A stretch of DNA of 64,000 nucleotides from Nocardia grenadensis NBRC 108939 (GTDB lineage Bacteria > Actinomycetota > Actinomycetes > Mycobacteriales > Mycobacteriaceae). The translations under genes and the position numbers were made by a program. The notes below the pieces were generated by a model, which searched no databases, was not told the DNA's origin, and saw only the letters and a list, made by a program, of their open reading frames with translations. The DNA lies in contig NZ_BDCJ01000002.1 in assembly GCF_001613445.1 (NCBI RefSeq), positions 206,034 to 270,033 on the forward strand. Direction: 5' to 3'. This document shows, in pieces, positions 36,279-44,588 of the stretch; within the stretch, counting starts at the first letter, position 1; each line of letters begins with the position of its first letter.

Positions 36279-38540
36279 TCAGCTGTTCGCGCGGGCCAGC
36301 AGCGCGTCGAGTTCCTCGGCCGTCATCAGCCCGCCGAGGTTCAGGGCGATCCGCCCGATCGGGATGGAACCGATCATTCGCGCCATATCCACCCCCGGAT
36401 CGGTACCCGCCGAACTCCCGGGTTCACCGATGAGTGGCCGGAGTTTCGCGTCGAGTTCCGGTCCGGCCACTGGGTTCGCCATGACCTCGGCGAGGGTCGA
36501 TTCCCGGGTGAGTGGTACCCGGATCTCGTCGCCGTCGACCCGGACGGTCGCGCGCACCGGCAGATCCCGGCTGGAACGACCGATGGACAGCAGGTATTCG
36601 CCACCTTCCACGGTCCAGCGACCGGCGGGCTCGTGCCAGCGGGCGAGTTCCCGCCGGGGTATCCGGACAGTGACCTTCTGCGCCGCAGCGGGTTCCAGCT
36701 CCACCGTCGCGAAACCGGCGAGTTCCCGCGGCGGGCGCAGTATCGACGAGGTCACCGGGCTCGTATAGACCTGGACGACTTCCCGGCCCGCGCGGGCGCC
36801 GGTGTTGGTCACTCGCACCGTCACCGTGACTCCATCCGCATCGGCTATCGCATGCGGTTCGGCGTAGGCGAAAGTGGTGTAGGTCAGTCCGTGTCCGAAC
36901 GGGAAACTCACCTCGAGTTCGCGGCGGTCGTACCAGCGGTAACCGACGAAGATCCCTTCTCCGTAGCGGACATGGCCCTGTTCGCCCGGGAAATTGTCGT
37001 AGGCGGGCACATCGGCGAGCCGCAGTGGGATCGTCTCGGTCAACCGGCCCGTCGGTGCGGTGATGCCGAACAGCAGGTCGGCGACCGCGCCACCGGCCGC
37101 CTGGCCCAGTAGTGCCGCGTCCAGGATCGCGTCCGCGTCCGCGACGACGGGCGCCAGCCGCAGGACACCGCCGTGCGCCAGGACCACGACGACTCGGTCC
37201 TGCACCGCGCGGACGGCGTGCAGTAGCTCGAGCTGGTCCGCGGGCAGTTCGATATGCTCGCGATCGAAACCCTCGGATTCCTGTGCGGCCGTGAGCCCCA
37301 GGAAAAGTACGGCGACATCGCCCCGGGCAGCCGCCTCGACGGCCTCCGCGCGCAGATCCGTGGCCGCGGAATCGGACCCGGTATCGAAGCCGCGTGCGTA
37401 GGTGACCAGCGCCGATCCGGCGTGGGCGCGGATCTCGTCCAGCGCGATATCGACCCGGGTGGCGGTGACATGAGACGACCCGCCGCCCTGGTAGCGCGGT
37501 ACGGTCGCGAATTCGCCCAGCACCGCGATATGCCCGCCGGGGGACAGGGGTAGCAGGTCGTGCTCGTTCTTCAACAGCACCGCGCAGCGGCTCGCGACGG
37601 TACGGGCGAGAGCATGGTGCTCGTCGGCATTCCACTCGGTCGCCGGATCGGCATGGCCGGCAGCACGGACGGCCAGGGCCGCAATACGACGCGCGGACGC
37701 TTCCAGGACCCGGGGGTCCAGCGAGCCGTCGGCGACCGCGGCGGCCACGCGCCGGTCACCGGCCGCGTCGGCGCCGGGCATTGTCAGATCCAGTCCGGCG
37801 GCGACCGCGGCGACCCGGTCGTCGACCGCGCCCCAGTCGCTCACCACCGCCCCCGTGAACCCCCACTCCTCGCGCAGGACTTCGGTGAGCAGCCAGTGGT
37901 TCTGCGCCGCGTACACGCCGTTGATCTTGTTGTAGGAGCACATCACCGTCCAGGGGGCGGCCTCCCGCACCACGTGCCCGAACGCGTGCAGATAGATCTC
38001 GCGCAGCGGGCGCGGATCGACATCCGAACTCGAGGTCATCCGTTCGTGTTCGGTATTGTTCGCCGCGAAGTGCTTCAGTGATGCGCCCACACCCTGCCGC
38101 TGGAGTCCGCGGACCCAGCCGCCGGCCAGCGCGGCGGTCAGCCGGGGATCCTCGGAGTAGTACTCGAAGTTGCGGCCGCAGCGCGGATCCCGCTTGATGT
38201 TGATCCCGGGCCCCAGCACGATGTGCACACCCGCGGCCCGGGCCTCCTGGCCGATCGCCGCCCCCACCAGGGCCGCCAGCTCCGGATCCCAGCTCTGCCC
38301 CAGCCCCACCGCGGGCGGAAAACAGGTGGCCGGAATGCTCGGGCCGATTCCGAGCGCGTCACCGGCGTGGTCCGGCTTCTGGTAGCGCAGGCCGTGCGGG
38401 CCGTCGGAGAGAGTGATCGACGGGATATCGCCGATCGGCTCGGTCGACCAGAAGTCGCGGCCACTGCCCAGCCGGGCACGCTGCTCGACCGACAGCGGGG
38501 TGACGAGGTCGTCCGGGGTGGACGCGATCGGGTCCGGCAT
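36279..38540 (-). CDS. Glycoside hydrolase family 3 beta-glucosidase
   Basis: A 753-aa GH3 enzyme that releases terminal beta-linked glucose or related sugars by a retaining mechanism. Residues 40-310 form the TIM barrel with DPRCGRNFEYYSEDP, KHFAANNTEHER (Lys156-His157) and the nucleophile Asp235 in AVVSDWGAVDD. The alpha/beta sandwich follows, and a C-terminal fibronectin-III-like domain holds RVTNTGARAGREVVQVY. No signal peptide is visible, so it is probably cytoplasmic and acts on imported disaccharides or glycosides. ATG 38540 follows AGGAGGAG. No sugar transporter is next to it. Confidence 0.92.
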   Translation of the reverse strand: MPDPIASTPDDLVTPLSVEQRARLGSGRDFWSTEPIGDIPSITLSDGPHGLRYQKPDHAGDALGIGPSIPATCFPPAVGLGQSWDPELAALVGAAIGQEARAAGVHIVLGPGINIKRDPRCGRNFEYYSEDPRLTAALAGGWVRGLQRQGVGASLKHFAANNTEHERMTSSSDVDPRPLREIYLHAFGHVVREAAPWTVMCSYNKINGVYAAQNHWLLTEVLREEWGFTGAVVSDWGAVDDRVAAVAAGLDLTMPGADAAGDRRVAAAVADGSLDPRVLEASARRIAALAVRAAGHADPATEWNADEHHALARTVASRCAVLLKNEHDLLPLSPGGHIAVLGEFATVPRYQGGGSSHVTATRVDIALDEIRAHAGSALVTYARGFDTGSDSAATDLRAEAVEAAARGDVAVLFLGLTAAQESEGFDREHIELPADQLELLHAVRAVQDRVVVVLAHGGVLRLAPVVADADAILDAALLGQAAGGAVADLLFGITAPTGRLTETIPLRLADVPAYDNFPGEQGHVRYGEGIFVGYRWYDRRELEVSFPFGHGLTYTTFAYAEPHAIADADGVTVTVRVTNTGARAGREVVQVYTSPVTSSILRPPRELAGFATVELEPAAAQKVTVRIPRRELARWHEPAGRWTVEGGEYLLSIGRSSRDLPVRATVRVDGDEIRVPLTRESTLAEVMANPVAGPELDAKLRPLIGEPGSSAGTDPGVDMARMIGSIPIGRIALNLGGLMTAEELDALLARANS

Positions 38541-38653
38541 ACGACTCCTCCTGGCGGTTCGGCACTGCTGTCGAACCTAGCCGCTGGGAGTGGTGCGGTG
38601 GTGGATACGACCAGAGCGTTGCGGGGCAGGCGTCGCCGGTACCGGTGGCCGGG

Positions 38654-39205
38654 TCAGGAACCGACCGGGCCGTAGTCCAGGTGCAGCACGCCGTTGGCGT
38701 ACACGTCGTGGCCTTTCAGCGCGAACTTCGTGGCATCGACCCCGTCGGTGAACAGTTTCTCTCCTTTGCCCAAGGCGATCGGATACACGAACAGATGCAG
38801 ATCGTCGACCAGGCCGTCGGCGAGCAACGCCCGGACCAGGGTGCCGCTACCACTGATGTAGATGATTCCGTCGATCTCGTCCTTCAGCGTGCGGATCCGG
38901 TCGGGATCGTAGGCGCCCAGGGGGACGCTGTTGGCCCATTCGACCTGCGGCTCTTGTGCGCCCACGACGTACTTGACGGTGTCGTTGAAGAACGGGGCGC
39001 CCGGATCGTCGTCCACGGTGCGGGTGGACCACGCCGGTGCGAACATCTCGAAAGTGTTGCGACCGAGCAGGATCGCCTTCGCCGCGTCGGTGATCGCGGC
39101 GAGGGTTTCGCCCATCTGCGGATCGAACCCGAACTCGAAGGTGAACGACGGGTCCTCGTACGATCCGTCGAGGGAGACGAACTCGTGCACGGCGATGGTT
39201 CCCAT
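38654..39205 (-). CDS. RibD C-terminal/dihydrofolate-reductase-like protein
   Basis: A 183-aa NADPH-dependent reductase of the RibD_C superfamily. Motifs are EFVSLDGSYEDP at the N-terminus, AILLGRNTFEMFAPAW, and the nucleotide-binding YISGSGTLVRALLADGLVDDL, quoted in part as SGSGTLVRALLADGLVD. Stand-alone members of this group are widespread in actinobacteria and are not dedicated to folate or riboflavin synthesis; natural substrates are unknown. ATG 39205 lies 7 nt after AGGAAGGA. It is 113 nt upstream of, and on the same strand as, the beta-glucosidase. Confidence 0.87.
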   Translation of the reverse strand: MGTIAVHEFVSLDGSYEDPSFTFEFGFDPQMGETLAAITDAAKAILLGRNTFEMFAPAWSTRTVDDDPGAPFFNDTVKYVVGAQEPQVEWANSVPLGAYDPDRIRTLKDEIDGIIYISGSGTLVRALLADGLVDDLHLFVYPIALGKGEKLFTDGVDATKFALKGHDVYANGVLHLDYGPVGS

Positions 39206-39495
39206 GATGATGTCCTTCCTGACAGCGGCTCGGTGTGTGCCAGCGCTCTGCGGTGAGCCGCCGGGGTTGTCGGTCTCGTTCGGGTAGACGGGACAGCACA
39301 GGCTTTCTCATCGGCACCCGCCGATCTCGCTCCGGTGCGCATTCTCGGCAGCGGGAGGATGATGCCGGGTCGCGGGACGGATTCCTGTTCGGTGAAGATA
39401 ATGCTGGGGACTTCTCACCAGCGGGGATGTTCGGCGGCGCGCCGATGGAACTCTGTTGAGAAAGTGGTGGTGTACTGGGCGCGGGACGGAGGGCG

Positions 39496-40503
39496 ATGGT
39501 CGTCGCAAAGAGCTGGACACTCCGTCGTCCGTGGAACGCTCCGCTCCTGAATCCCTATATCGACTACGCCGAGAAGGTTCTCAAGAAACTACAGAACGCC
39601 CTGGGTGACCGTACCGCGACGAGCCTCACCGCCCAGCAGTTCGCCCGACTGGCCGGCGAGCGTCCCGGCGACAGCGAGCTCGGGGACAAATACGAGCTGT
39701 TGGATAAGCAGGTCGCGGCCTACATAGAGGACTGGAACACCCTCGACAACCAGATCGCCGAACTCGCCGCCCTGGCCGCCGACGATGCCAACGGCGTCAC
39801 CGGCTACTTCGAGGACCTGCGCACCGCGATCGTCGAGATCACCGACAGCGTCCCGGACAACCCCACCACCCGGCAGCAGTTCGACGCGGTGGTCGCGATC
39901 GACAACGCCATCGGCGCCACCGTCCGCAAGGTGCAGTCCGCCCACAACGAACTGGAGAACAAATCCCTGCAGGTGCCGCAGGACCGGTCGGGAGGTACCA
40001 CCGCGTCGCCGGGACGTAGTGGCTCCCCGATGAGCCCGCTGATGGGCGGCGGGTCCTCGGGTGGTGGTGCCTCCGGCCCGGGCGACGATTCCGGCTCCGG
40101 CGGCGAGATCACCGGTACCTCCGGCAGACCGACCAAGATGCCGACCGGTGATCTGGCGCAGTGGATCGATCAGGCCATCGAGATACTCCAGCAGAACGGA
40201 TACAACGTCACGGACTCCGACGCTGCCATCATCGCGACGATGATCGAGAAGGAGTCCAGCGGCAATCCGAACGCGATCAACCTCTGGGACAGCAATGCGG
40301 AAGCGGGCACACCGTCCAAGGGGCTGATGCAGACCATCGATCCGACTTTCAATGCTCATGCCCTGCCCGGCCACACCGATATCTGGAATCCGGTCGACAA
40401 CATCTGCGCGGGCACCGCCTACGCTATCGACCGGTACGGTTCGCTCGAGAATGTCCCCGGGATCGTCAATATGTCCCACGGCGCCGGTTACGTCGGATAC
40501 TGA
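39496..40503 (+). CDS. Lytic transglycosylase (SLT domain) with helical N-terminal region
   Basis: A 335-aa protein. Residues 1-160 are charged helices (DKYELLDKQVAAYIEDWNTL), followed by a Gly/Ser/Pro-rich hinge (170-215) and a C-terminal SLT domain. In the SLT domain the catalytic Glu253 is in MIEKESSGNPNAINLWD and the substrate groove has GTPSKGLMQTIDPTF. SLT enzymes cleave peptidoglycan glycan strands. There is no Sec or Tat signal. Helical N-terminal regions of this kind are seen in actinobacterial type VII secretion-linked proteins and in phage tail components, so export by such a route is possible. ATG 39496 follows GGAGGG. The protein ends at GYVGY. Confidence 0.85.
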   Translation: MVVAKSWTLRRPWNAPLLNPYIDYAEKVLKKLQNALGDRTATSLTAQQFARLAGERPGDSELGDKYELLDKQVAAYIEDWNTLDNQIAELAALAADDANGVTGYFEDLRTAIVEITDSVPDNPTTRQQFDAVVAIDNAIGATVRKVQSAHNELENKSLQVPQDRSGGTTASPGRSGSPMSPLMGGGSSGGGASGPGDDSGSGGEITGTSGRPTKMPTGDLAQWIDQAIEILQQNGYNVTDSDAAIIATMIEKESSGNPNAINLWDSNAEAGTPSKGLMQTIDPTFNAHALPGHTDIWNPVDNICAGTAYAIDRYGSLENVPGIVNMSHGAGYVGY

Positions 40504-40507
40504 CCGT

Positions 40508-40761
40508 AATTCACCGGGGGTGAGGGGATCCCGATCACCGGTGTCATTCGGAAGTCGACGACCACGCTGAAGAGCGTCGATATCCCCGCGGGTAGCGATA
40601 AGGGCACATTCACCATGGAGATGTCCGGAGGTGATGGGCACCTCGACCACGACCGACATGGCCCACGGCCTGGCCGAGGGGACGGTGGCTGGAAGGTCTG
40701 CGGCATTCTCGATCCGGGTATCGACATGGACGATTCGGGCTTCGGTCTGGGCGGCCGTTAG
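40508..40761 (+). pseudogene. Possible remnant of a secreted/lipoprotein C-terminus
   Basis: An open frame between a stop at 40507 and TAG 40759 reads STTTLKSVDIPAGSDKGTFT and GWKVCGILDPGIDMDD, a pattern like the C-termini of small nocardial lipoproteins. No plausible start or signal sequence precedes it, and the middle (HLDHDRHGPRPGRG) looks frameshifted. I treat it as a relic at low confidence. Confidence 0.25.
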
Positions 40762-40898
40762 GATCCCGGCTCGCTACTCTCGGCGGCGCGGGGCGGTTCC
40801 ACGCCGCCGAGTTACGCGGTGGCCCGTCTTCGTGGACCTGCCGTCTACCGGGGCGGCGACGGTCGCACCGCACCACGGGACGGCGTATATGAATGAAA

Positions 40899-40928
40899 GG
40901 CTGCGGCGCACCCCGCAGCGCCGCAGCC
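40899..40928. terminator. GC-rich hairpin
   Basis: GGCTGCGGCG (40899-40908) and CGCCGCAGCC (40919-40928) form a perfect 10-bp stem with a 10-nt loop. It lies about 400 nt after the transglycosylase gene and 140 nt after the lipoprotein-like relic. No T-tract follows. It is a likely transcription end point. Confidence 0.45.
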
Positions 40929-41126
40929 ATGCATTCCCACACGCTGGGTCGGTCCCGAGCGGCTGTTGTGCGGTTCGTTGCCGTCGGCGGGAGATCCGGG
41001 CCGACGGTGACCGGCGATATCCGCGGTGAGGCGGCGACGCTCTCGCTCGGTGCCGAGTTCGTCGTCCACGGACCGGGATCGCGGCCCGGTGGATCCGCGG
41101 TCACCTGTGTTCGACGGCGACACAAC

Positions 41127-41162
41127 AACGGTGCCGGCCGCGCGAAGGCGACCGGCACCGTT
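41127..41162. terminator. 11-bp stem-loop before the GlxA-type regulator
   Basis: AACGGTGCCGG (41127-41137) and CCGGCACCGTT (41152-41162) pair perfectly with a 14-nt loop. It is followed by a weakly T-rich CTGTGTCTT. It sits 175 nt upstream of the regulator start and probably insulates it from upstream transcription. The rest of 40504-41336 contains only the relic at 40508 and the hairpin at 40899. Confidence 0.55.
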
Positions 41163-41336
41163 CTGTGTCTTCGACCCTACGGCCTCCGGCAGCCGCGATA
41201 AGAGGGGCGGATGCGACAGGAAACGCTCTGTTTGCGACACCGCGCAGGTGATCGGAGTGCGCGCCCGCTCAAAATTTCTCCGGTGATAGGGACCGTCCGG
41301 TTTTCGATCGAGCTGTCCAAACCGTATCCTCCGGGC

Positions 41337-42311
41337 GTGGACGTCGGAATTCTCGTGGTGGACGGTGTGGCCGATCTCGGTCTGGGCGCACTGCTCGGTA
41401 CGTTCGGTACGGCCAACGCACTGCGCAAGGAGTTGCGGAATCCGCCGCCTCCTTGGAATATTCGCACGGTGTCGCAGGGCTCCTCGGTGCGTTCGGGGAG
41501 CGGAAATCTGGTGCCGACCACCCCGCTGGGGGAGATCCCGGCGCGGCTGGACACGCTGGCGGTGGCGGCGGTGGACATTCTCGAACCCGAGCCCTTGGTG
41601 GAGCTGGTCACCGATGCGGAACACACACGGGTCCTGGAGCACATCCGGGGGGCGCGGGCGGAGGGAGTGCATCTGGCCGCCGCCTGCACCGCGACCTTCT
41701 TCCTGGCCGAATCCGGGGTGCTCGACGACTCCCCGGCGACGACCAGCTGGTGGCTGGGCGCCTGTTTCCGCGGGCGCTATCCCCGGGTTCAGCTGGACGA
41801 GAGCTGCATCGTCTGTCACGGGGACGGGATCACCACCGCGGGTGCCTCGCTCTCACATATGGATATGGCGCTGTCGCTGATCTACCGGACCAGTCCGGAG
41901 CTCGCGGAACGCGCCATGCGATACCTCGCCGTGGGGCCGCGGGCCAGTCAGACGCCCTACGCGATACCCGAAGTGATGGCCCGCGGTAGTTCGCTGATCG
42001 CCGGCTACGAACGCTGGGTGCGCGACCATCTCTCGGAACAGTTCCTGATCGCCACCGCCGCGCGTGAACTCGGTGTCACCGAACGCAGCCTGCAACGCGC
42101 GACCCGCGCCGCGCTCGGGATGTCACCGAAGGATTTCGCCGACGATATCCGGCTCGACCGGGCGACTCACCTGCTACGCTCCGGCGGTCTCACCGTGGGC
42201 GCGGTCGCGCGCGAGGTCGGATACGTCAATGCCAGCGCGTTGCGTGCCCTCGCCCGCCGCCGGCGCGGCCAGTCCCTGGCCGAGATCCGCGCCCACCGCC
42301 TCCCCTGGTAG
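41337..42311 (+). CDS. GlxA-family AraC-type transcriptional regulator
   Basis: A 324-aa regulator with an N-terminal DJ-1/PfpI-like amidotransferase fold (VDVGILVVDGVADLGLG; HLAAACTATFFLAESGVL, where the elbow Cys is present) and a C-terminal AraC DNA-binding domain. The AraC part has AARELGVTERSLQRATRAAL as first helix-turn-helix and VAREVGYVNASALRALARR as second. Members sense small molecules and activate catabolic or stress genes. GTG 41337 starts the conserved VDVGILVVDG; a longer frame to 41211 is open but carries no homology. It is 56 nt upstream of the small lipoprotein, which may be a target. Confidence 0.88.
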   Translation: MDVGILVVDGVADLGLGALLGTFGTANALRKELRNPPPPWNIRTVSQGSSVRSGSGNLVPTTPLGEIPARLDTLAVAAVDILEPEPLVELVTDAEHTRVLEHIRGARAEGVHLAAACTATFFLAESGVLDDSPATTSWWLGACFRGRYPRVQLDESCIVCHGDGITTAGASLSHMDMALSLIYRTSPELAERAMRYLAVGPRASQTPYAIPEVMARGSSLIAGYERWVRDHLSEQFLIATAARELGVTERSLQRATRAALGMSPKDFADDIRLDRATHLLRSGGLTVGAVAREVGYVNASALRALARRRRGQSLAEIRAHRLPW

Positions 42312-42366
42312 GTGCGGTCTGTCCGGTTCCGGTGGCGGCGAACGAGGTGATCCCTACACTGTCCGC

Positions 42367-42699
42367 ATGTCTGTTCGACGGCTGACCGCCGCCTTCCTGC
42401 TCGGTGCTGCCGCGTCGCTGGGGATTTCGGCCTGCACCGCGACGGGACCGGGAGCGCGGAGCGAATGCGACGTCAGCGGCTGCACCGTGAGGTTCGAGCG
42501 GGGGGTACAGGCGAAGATCAGCGTGCTCGGTGTGGATACCGAACTCACCTCCGTACAGGGCGATCTCGTCACCCTGTCGGTGGCGGGCCGGCCGGTCACC
42601 GTGCCCATGGGAGAGTCCGGTTCGGTGCAGGGCCTGAACCTGGCGGTGCAGGAGATCACCCAGGACACGGTCGTGGTGCGGCTCGCCACCGGCCTGTGA
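42367..42699 (+). CDS. Small putative lipoprotein
   Basis: A 110-aa protein with a lipoprotein signal: basic start MSVRRLT, hydrophobic core AAFLLGAAASLG and lipobox ISAC with Cys23 as the acylation site. The mature part has a Cys pair (ECDVSGCTVRFERG) and beta-rich sequence (LVTLSVAGRPVTVPM), suggesting a small disulfide-bonded beta domain on the outer face of the cytoplasmic membrane. No family is recognised. ATG 42367 has only a distant purine stretch upstream. It lies directly after the GlxA-type regulator on the same strand. Confidence 0.8.
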   Translation: MSVRRLTAAFLLGAAASLGISACTATGPGARSECDVSGCTVRFERGVQAKISVLGVDTELTSVQGDLVTLSVAGRPVTVPMGESGSVQGLNLAVQEITQDTVVVRLATGL

Positions 42700-42720
42700 G
42701 CTCTCCCCCGTCGTGTGAGA

Positions 42721-44118
42721 TCAGCGGGGCTCGGGCGCCCGCCGCTCCGCCCAGTGGGGTTCGGCGCGACCGTACCCCGGCGCCGGGAACGGGTAGTCCG
42801 GGTATTCGGCCAGGGCCGGCGCCGCACTGACGACCTGTCCATGGGTGACGGTGCTCCCTGGACCGGGTACCGCCGGCGCCGCATGGTCGGGTGTGCGGCC
42901 TCGTTCCGAGAGCAACCAGGTCGCGGTGCGGGCCAGCGACACCCGCACATCCCGGCCGCGGCCGTCGCTCGCACGGGCGGCGAGCGCGTCGACGATACCG
43001 GCCGCGAGCAGGTAGCCGGAGGCGTGGTCGAGTGCCTGCGCGGGGAGCGCCCCGGGCACTGCGGACGCCCCCTCGATCACGGCGATTCCGGTGGCGGCCT
43101 GCACGATGCTGTCGAACCCACGCCGGCCCGCCCACGGCCCGGTGAACCCCCAGGCACTCACCCGGGCGTGTACGAGCCCCGGCCGTCCGGCGAGACCGAG
43201 CCTTTCCAGCGCGCCCGGGCGGTACCCGGTCACCAGAACGTCGGCCGAGTCCAGCAGCGACTCCCAGGCCGCGGAGCCCGACCGCAGGTCCAGCAGGGTC
43301 GAGTGTTTGCCCTGGCAGGTGTCGGTGTACTGCCAGGAGATCTCCGGCAGGCCCGGCGGGTCGGCCCGCAAGACTTCGGCCCCCAGCAGCGCCAGCGCCC
43401 GGGTGGCCACCGGCCCGGCGATCACCCGGGTCAGATCCAGTACTCGTACGCCTTGTAGTGGCTGATACGGAGTCCCCGGTAGCGGCGGCGTATACCGGCG
43501 CCGGTCACCGCGTTCCACCAGCGCGACCAGCGGACCGGCCCCGGCGGCAGCGGCCTGCGGTCCGGCCCGCCACTGTGCTTCGTCGCGTACCCGGACCACG
43601 ATGGCGCCCCGAGCCGCGGCCAGCTCTTCCAGATCGGCGGCACGGATCATGGCCATCTGGGCCTCGGCGAGTTCCCGCGGCGCGTCGGTGGGGAGTTCGA
43701 GGGCCGACAGCAGCCGGGCGCGGTGATGCGGATAGTTGGCGTGGGTGCGTACCCAGCCGTCGAATGTGGGAAAGAAACCGGACAGGTCGGCGAACCCCTC
43801 GACGGGGGCACCGGCGATCCGCAGCAGCCGGTCACTGGCGAAGGACGCCGCGATACGTTCGGGATTCAGTCGGTGCCGGATCGGCGTGGTCGCGGTGGCC
43901 TGCCGGTACCGATCGGCGGCCGCGACGAACGCCTGGACCGATCCCGCGGCCAGCCCCCACACCGGCAGGGTGGCAGCGAGATACTGCCCGGGGTCGGGCC
44001 AGTTCACCGGGTCCGACTCACCGACATCTGCCCCGTCTTCGTAATCACGGACCAGCCGTGCGCCCACGTCCACCGCACCGAGGGTAGTGGGCCGTGGGCA
44101 CGGTGAAGGCCCGGTCAT
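42721..44118 (-). CDS. Class III (CaiB/BaiF) CoA-transferase
   Basis: A 465-aa CoA-transferase-family protein that would move CoA between acyl groups by ping-pong chemistry. The second half carries the family core: LQGVRVLDLTRVIAGPVATR, LGAEVLRADPPGLPEISW, GKHSTLLDLRS and DVLVTGYRPGALERLGL. The catalytic Asp normally found shortly after the GK motif is seen as LDL. The N-terminal 200 residues are a divergent copy of the same fold, giving the fused arrangement common in actinobacteria. ATG 44118 is taken but lacks a ribosome-binding site; GTG 44073 is a reasonable alternative. The substrate is unknown. Confidence 0.82.
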   Translation of the reverse strand: MTGPSPCPRPTTLGAVDVGARLVRDYEDGADVGESDPVNWPDPGQYLAATLPVWGLAAGSVQAFVAAADRYRQATATTPIRHRLNPERIAASFASDRLLRIAGAPVEGFADLSGFFPTFDGWVRTHANYPHHRARLLSALELPTDAPRELAEAQMAMIRAADLEELAAARGAIVVRVRDEAQWRAGPQAAAAGAGPLVALVERGDRRRYTPPLPGTPYQPLQGVRVLDLTRVIAGPVATRALALLGAEVLRADPPGLPEISWQYTDTCQGKHSTLLDLRSGSAAWESLLDSADVLVTGYRPGALERLGLAGRPGLVHARVSAWGFTGPWAGRRGFDSIVQAATGIAVIEGASAVPGALPAQALDHASGYLLAAGIVDALAARASDGRGRDVRVSLARTATWLLSERGRTPDHAAPAVPGPGSTVTHGQVVSAAPALAEYPDYPFPAPGYGRAEPHWAERRAPEPR

Positions 44119-44164
44119 CCGATGGCACAGCGATTTTCATCACACCGTCACCGGCGGGCACGGA

Positions 44165-44548
44165 TCAGCCGGCTACCCGCGCGTTCGGACCGTGCGGATG
44201 ATGGGCGCGCCACCACAGCCCGGCCCACGACACCAGGACACAGGCCGCCACCAGCAGTTGCACCTCGGCGAGCATGCTCTCCGGGTAGATCACCCCGGTC
44301 AGGTAGTGGTCGATGAACCCCTCCGGCGGCAATCCCGAGACCCCGGCGCGGTGCCGGGCCCAATTCTCCGCGTAGGTGAGCGGGCAGTCGTAGCCGACCA
44401 GCACCGTGCCGAAACCCCAGGCCGCGGCGGCCCCGTGCAACCAGATCGTGCGCGGGAACCGCCACGCCAGGAAGCCACCCGCCACCACGTAGCCGATGAA
44501 CAGCAGATGCAAGGCGGCGACCATATCCGCGATCAGCCGATACCACAC
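44165..44548 (-). CDS. DUF2784 membrane protein
   Basis: A 127-aa integral membrane protein of the DUF2784 family with three or four spans (MVAALHLLFIGYVVAGGFLA; IWLHGAAAAWGFGTVLVG; VQLLVAACVLVSWAGLWW). The family signature is CPLTYAENWARHRAG followed by GFIDHYLTGVIYPE, where conserved Cys, Asn and His residues could bind a metal or haem. Function is unknown. GTG 44548 is the first start in frame and its GGAAGG lies unusually close, so the true start may differ by a few codons. It is separated by 46 nt from the upstream end of the CoA-transferase gene. Confidence 0.8.
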   Translation of the reverse strand: MWYRLIADMVAALHLLFIGYVVAGGFLAWRFPRTIWLHGAAAAWGFGTVLVGYDCPLTYAENWARHRAGVSGLPPEGFIDHYLTGVIYPESMLAEVQLLVAACVLVSWAGLWWRAHHPHGPNARVAG

Positions 44549-44588
44549 CCTTCCAGGGTATGTCCTCGGATGGGTTACGGCATCGGGT

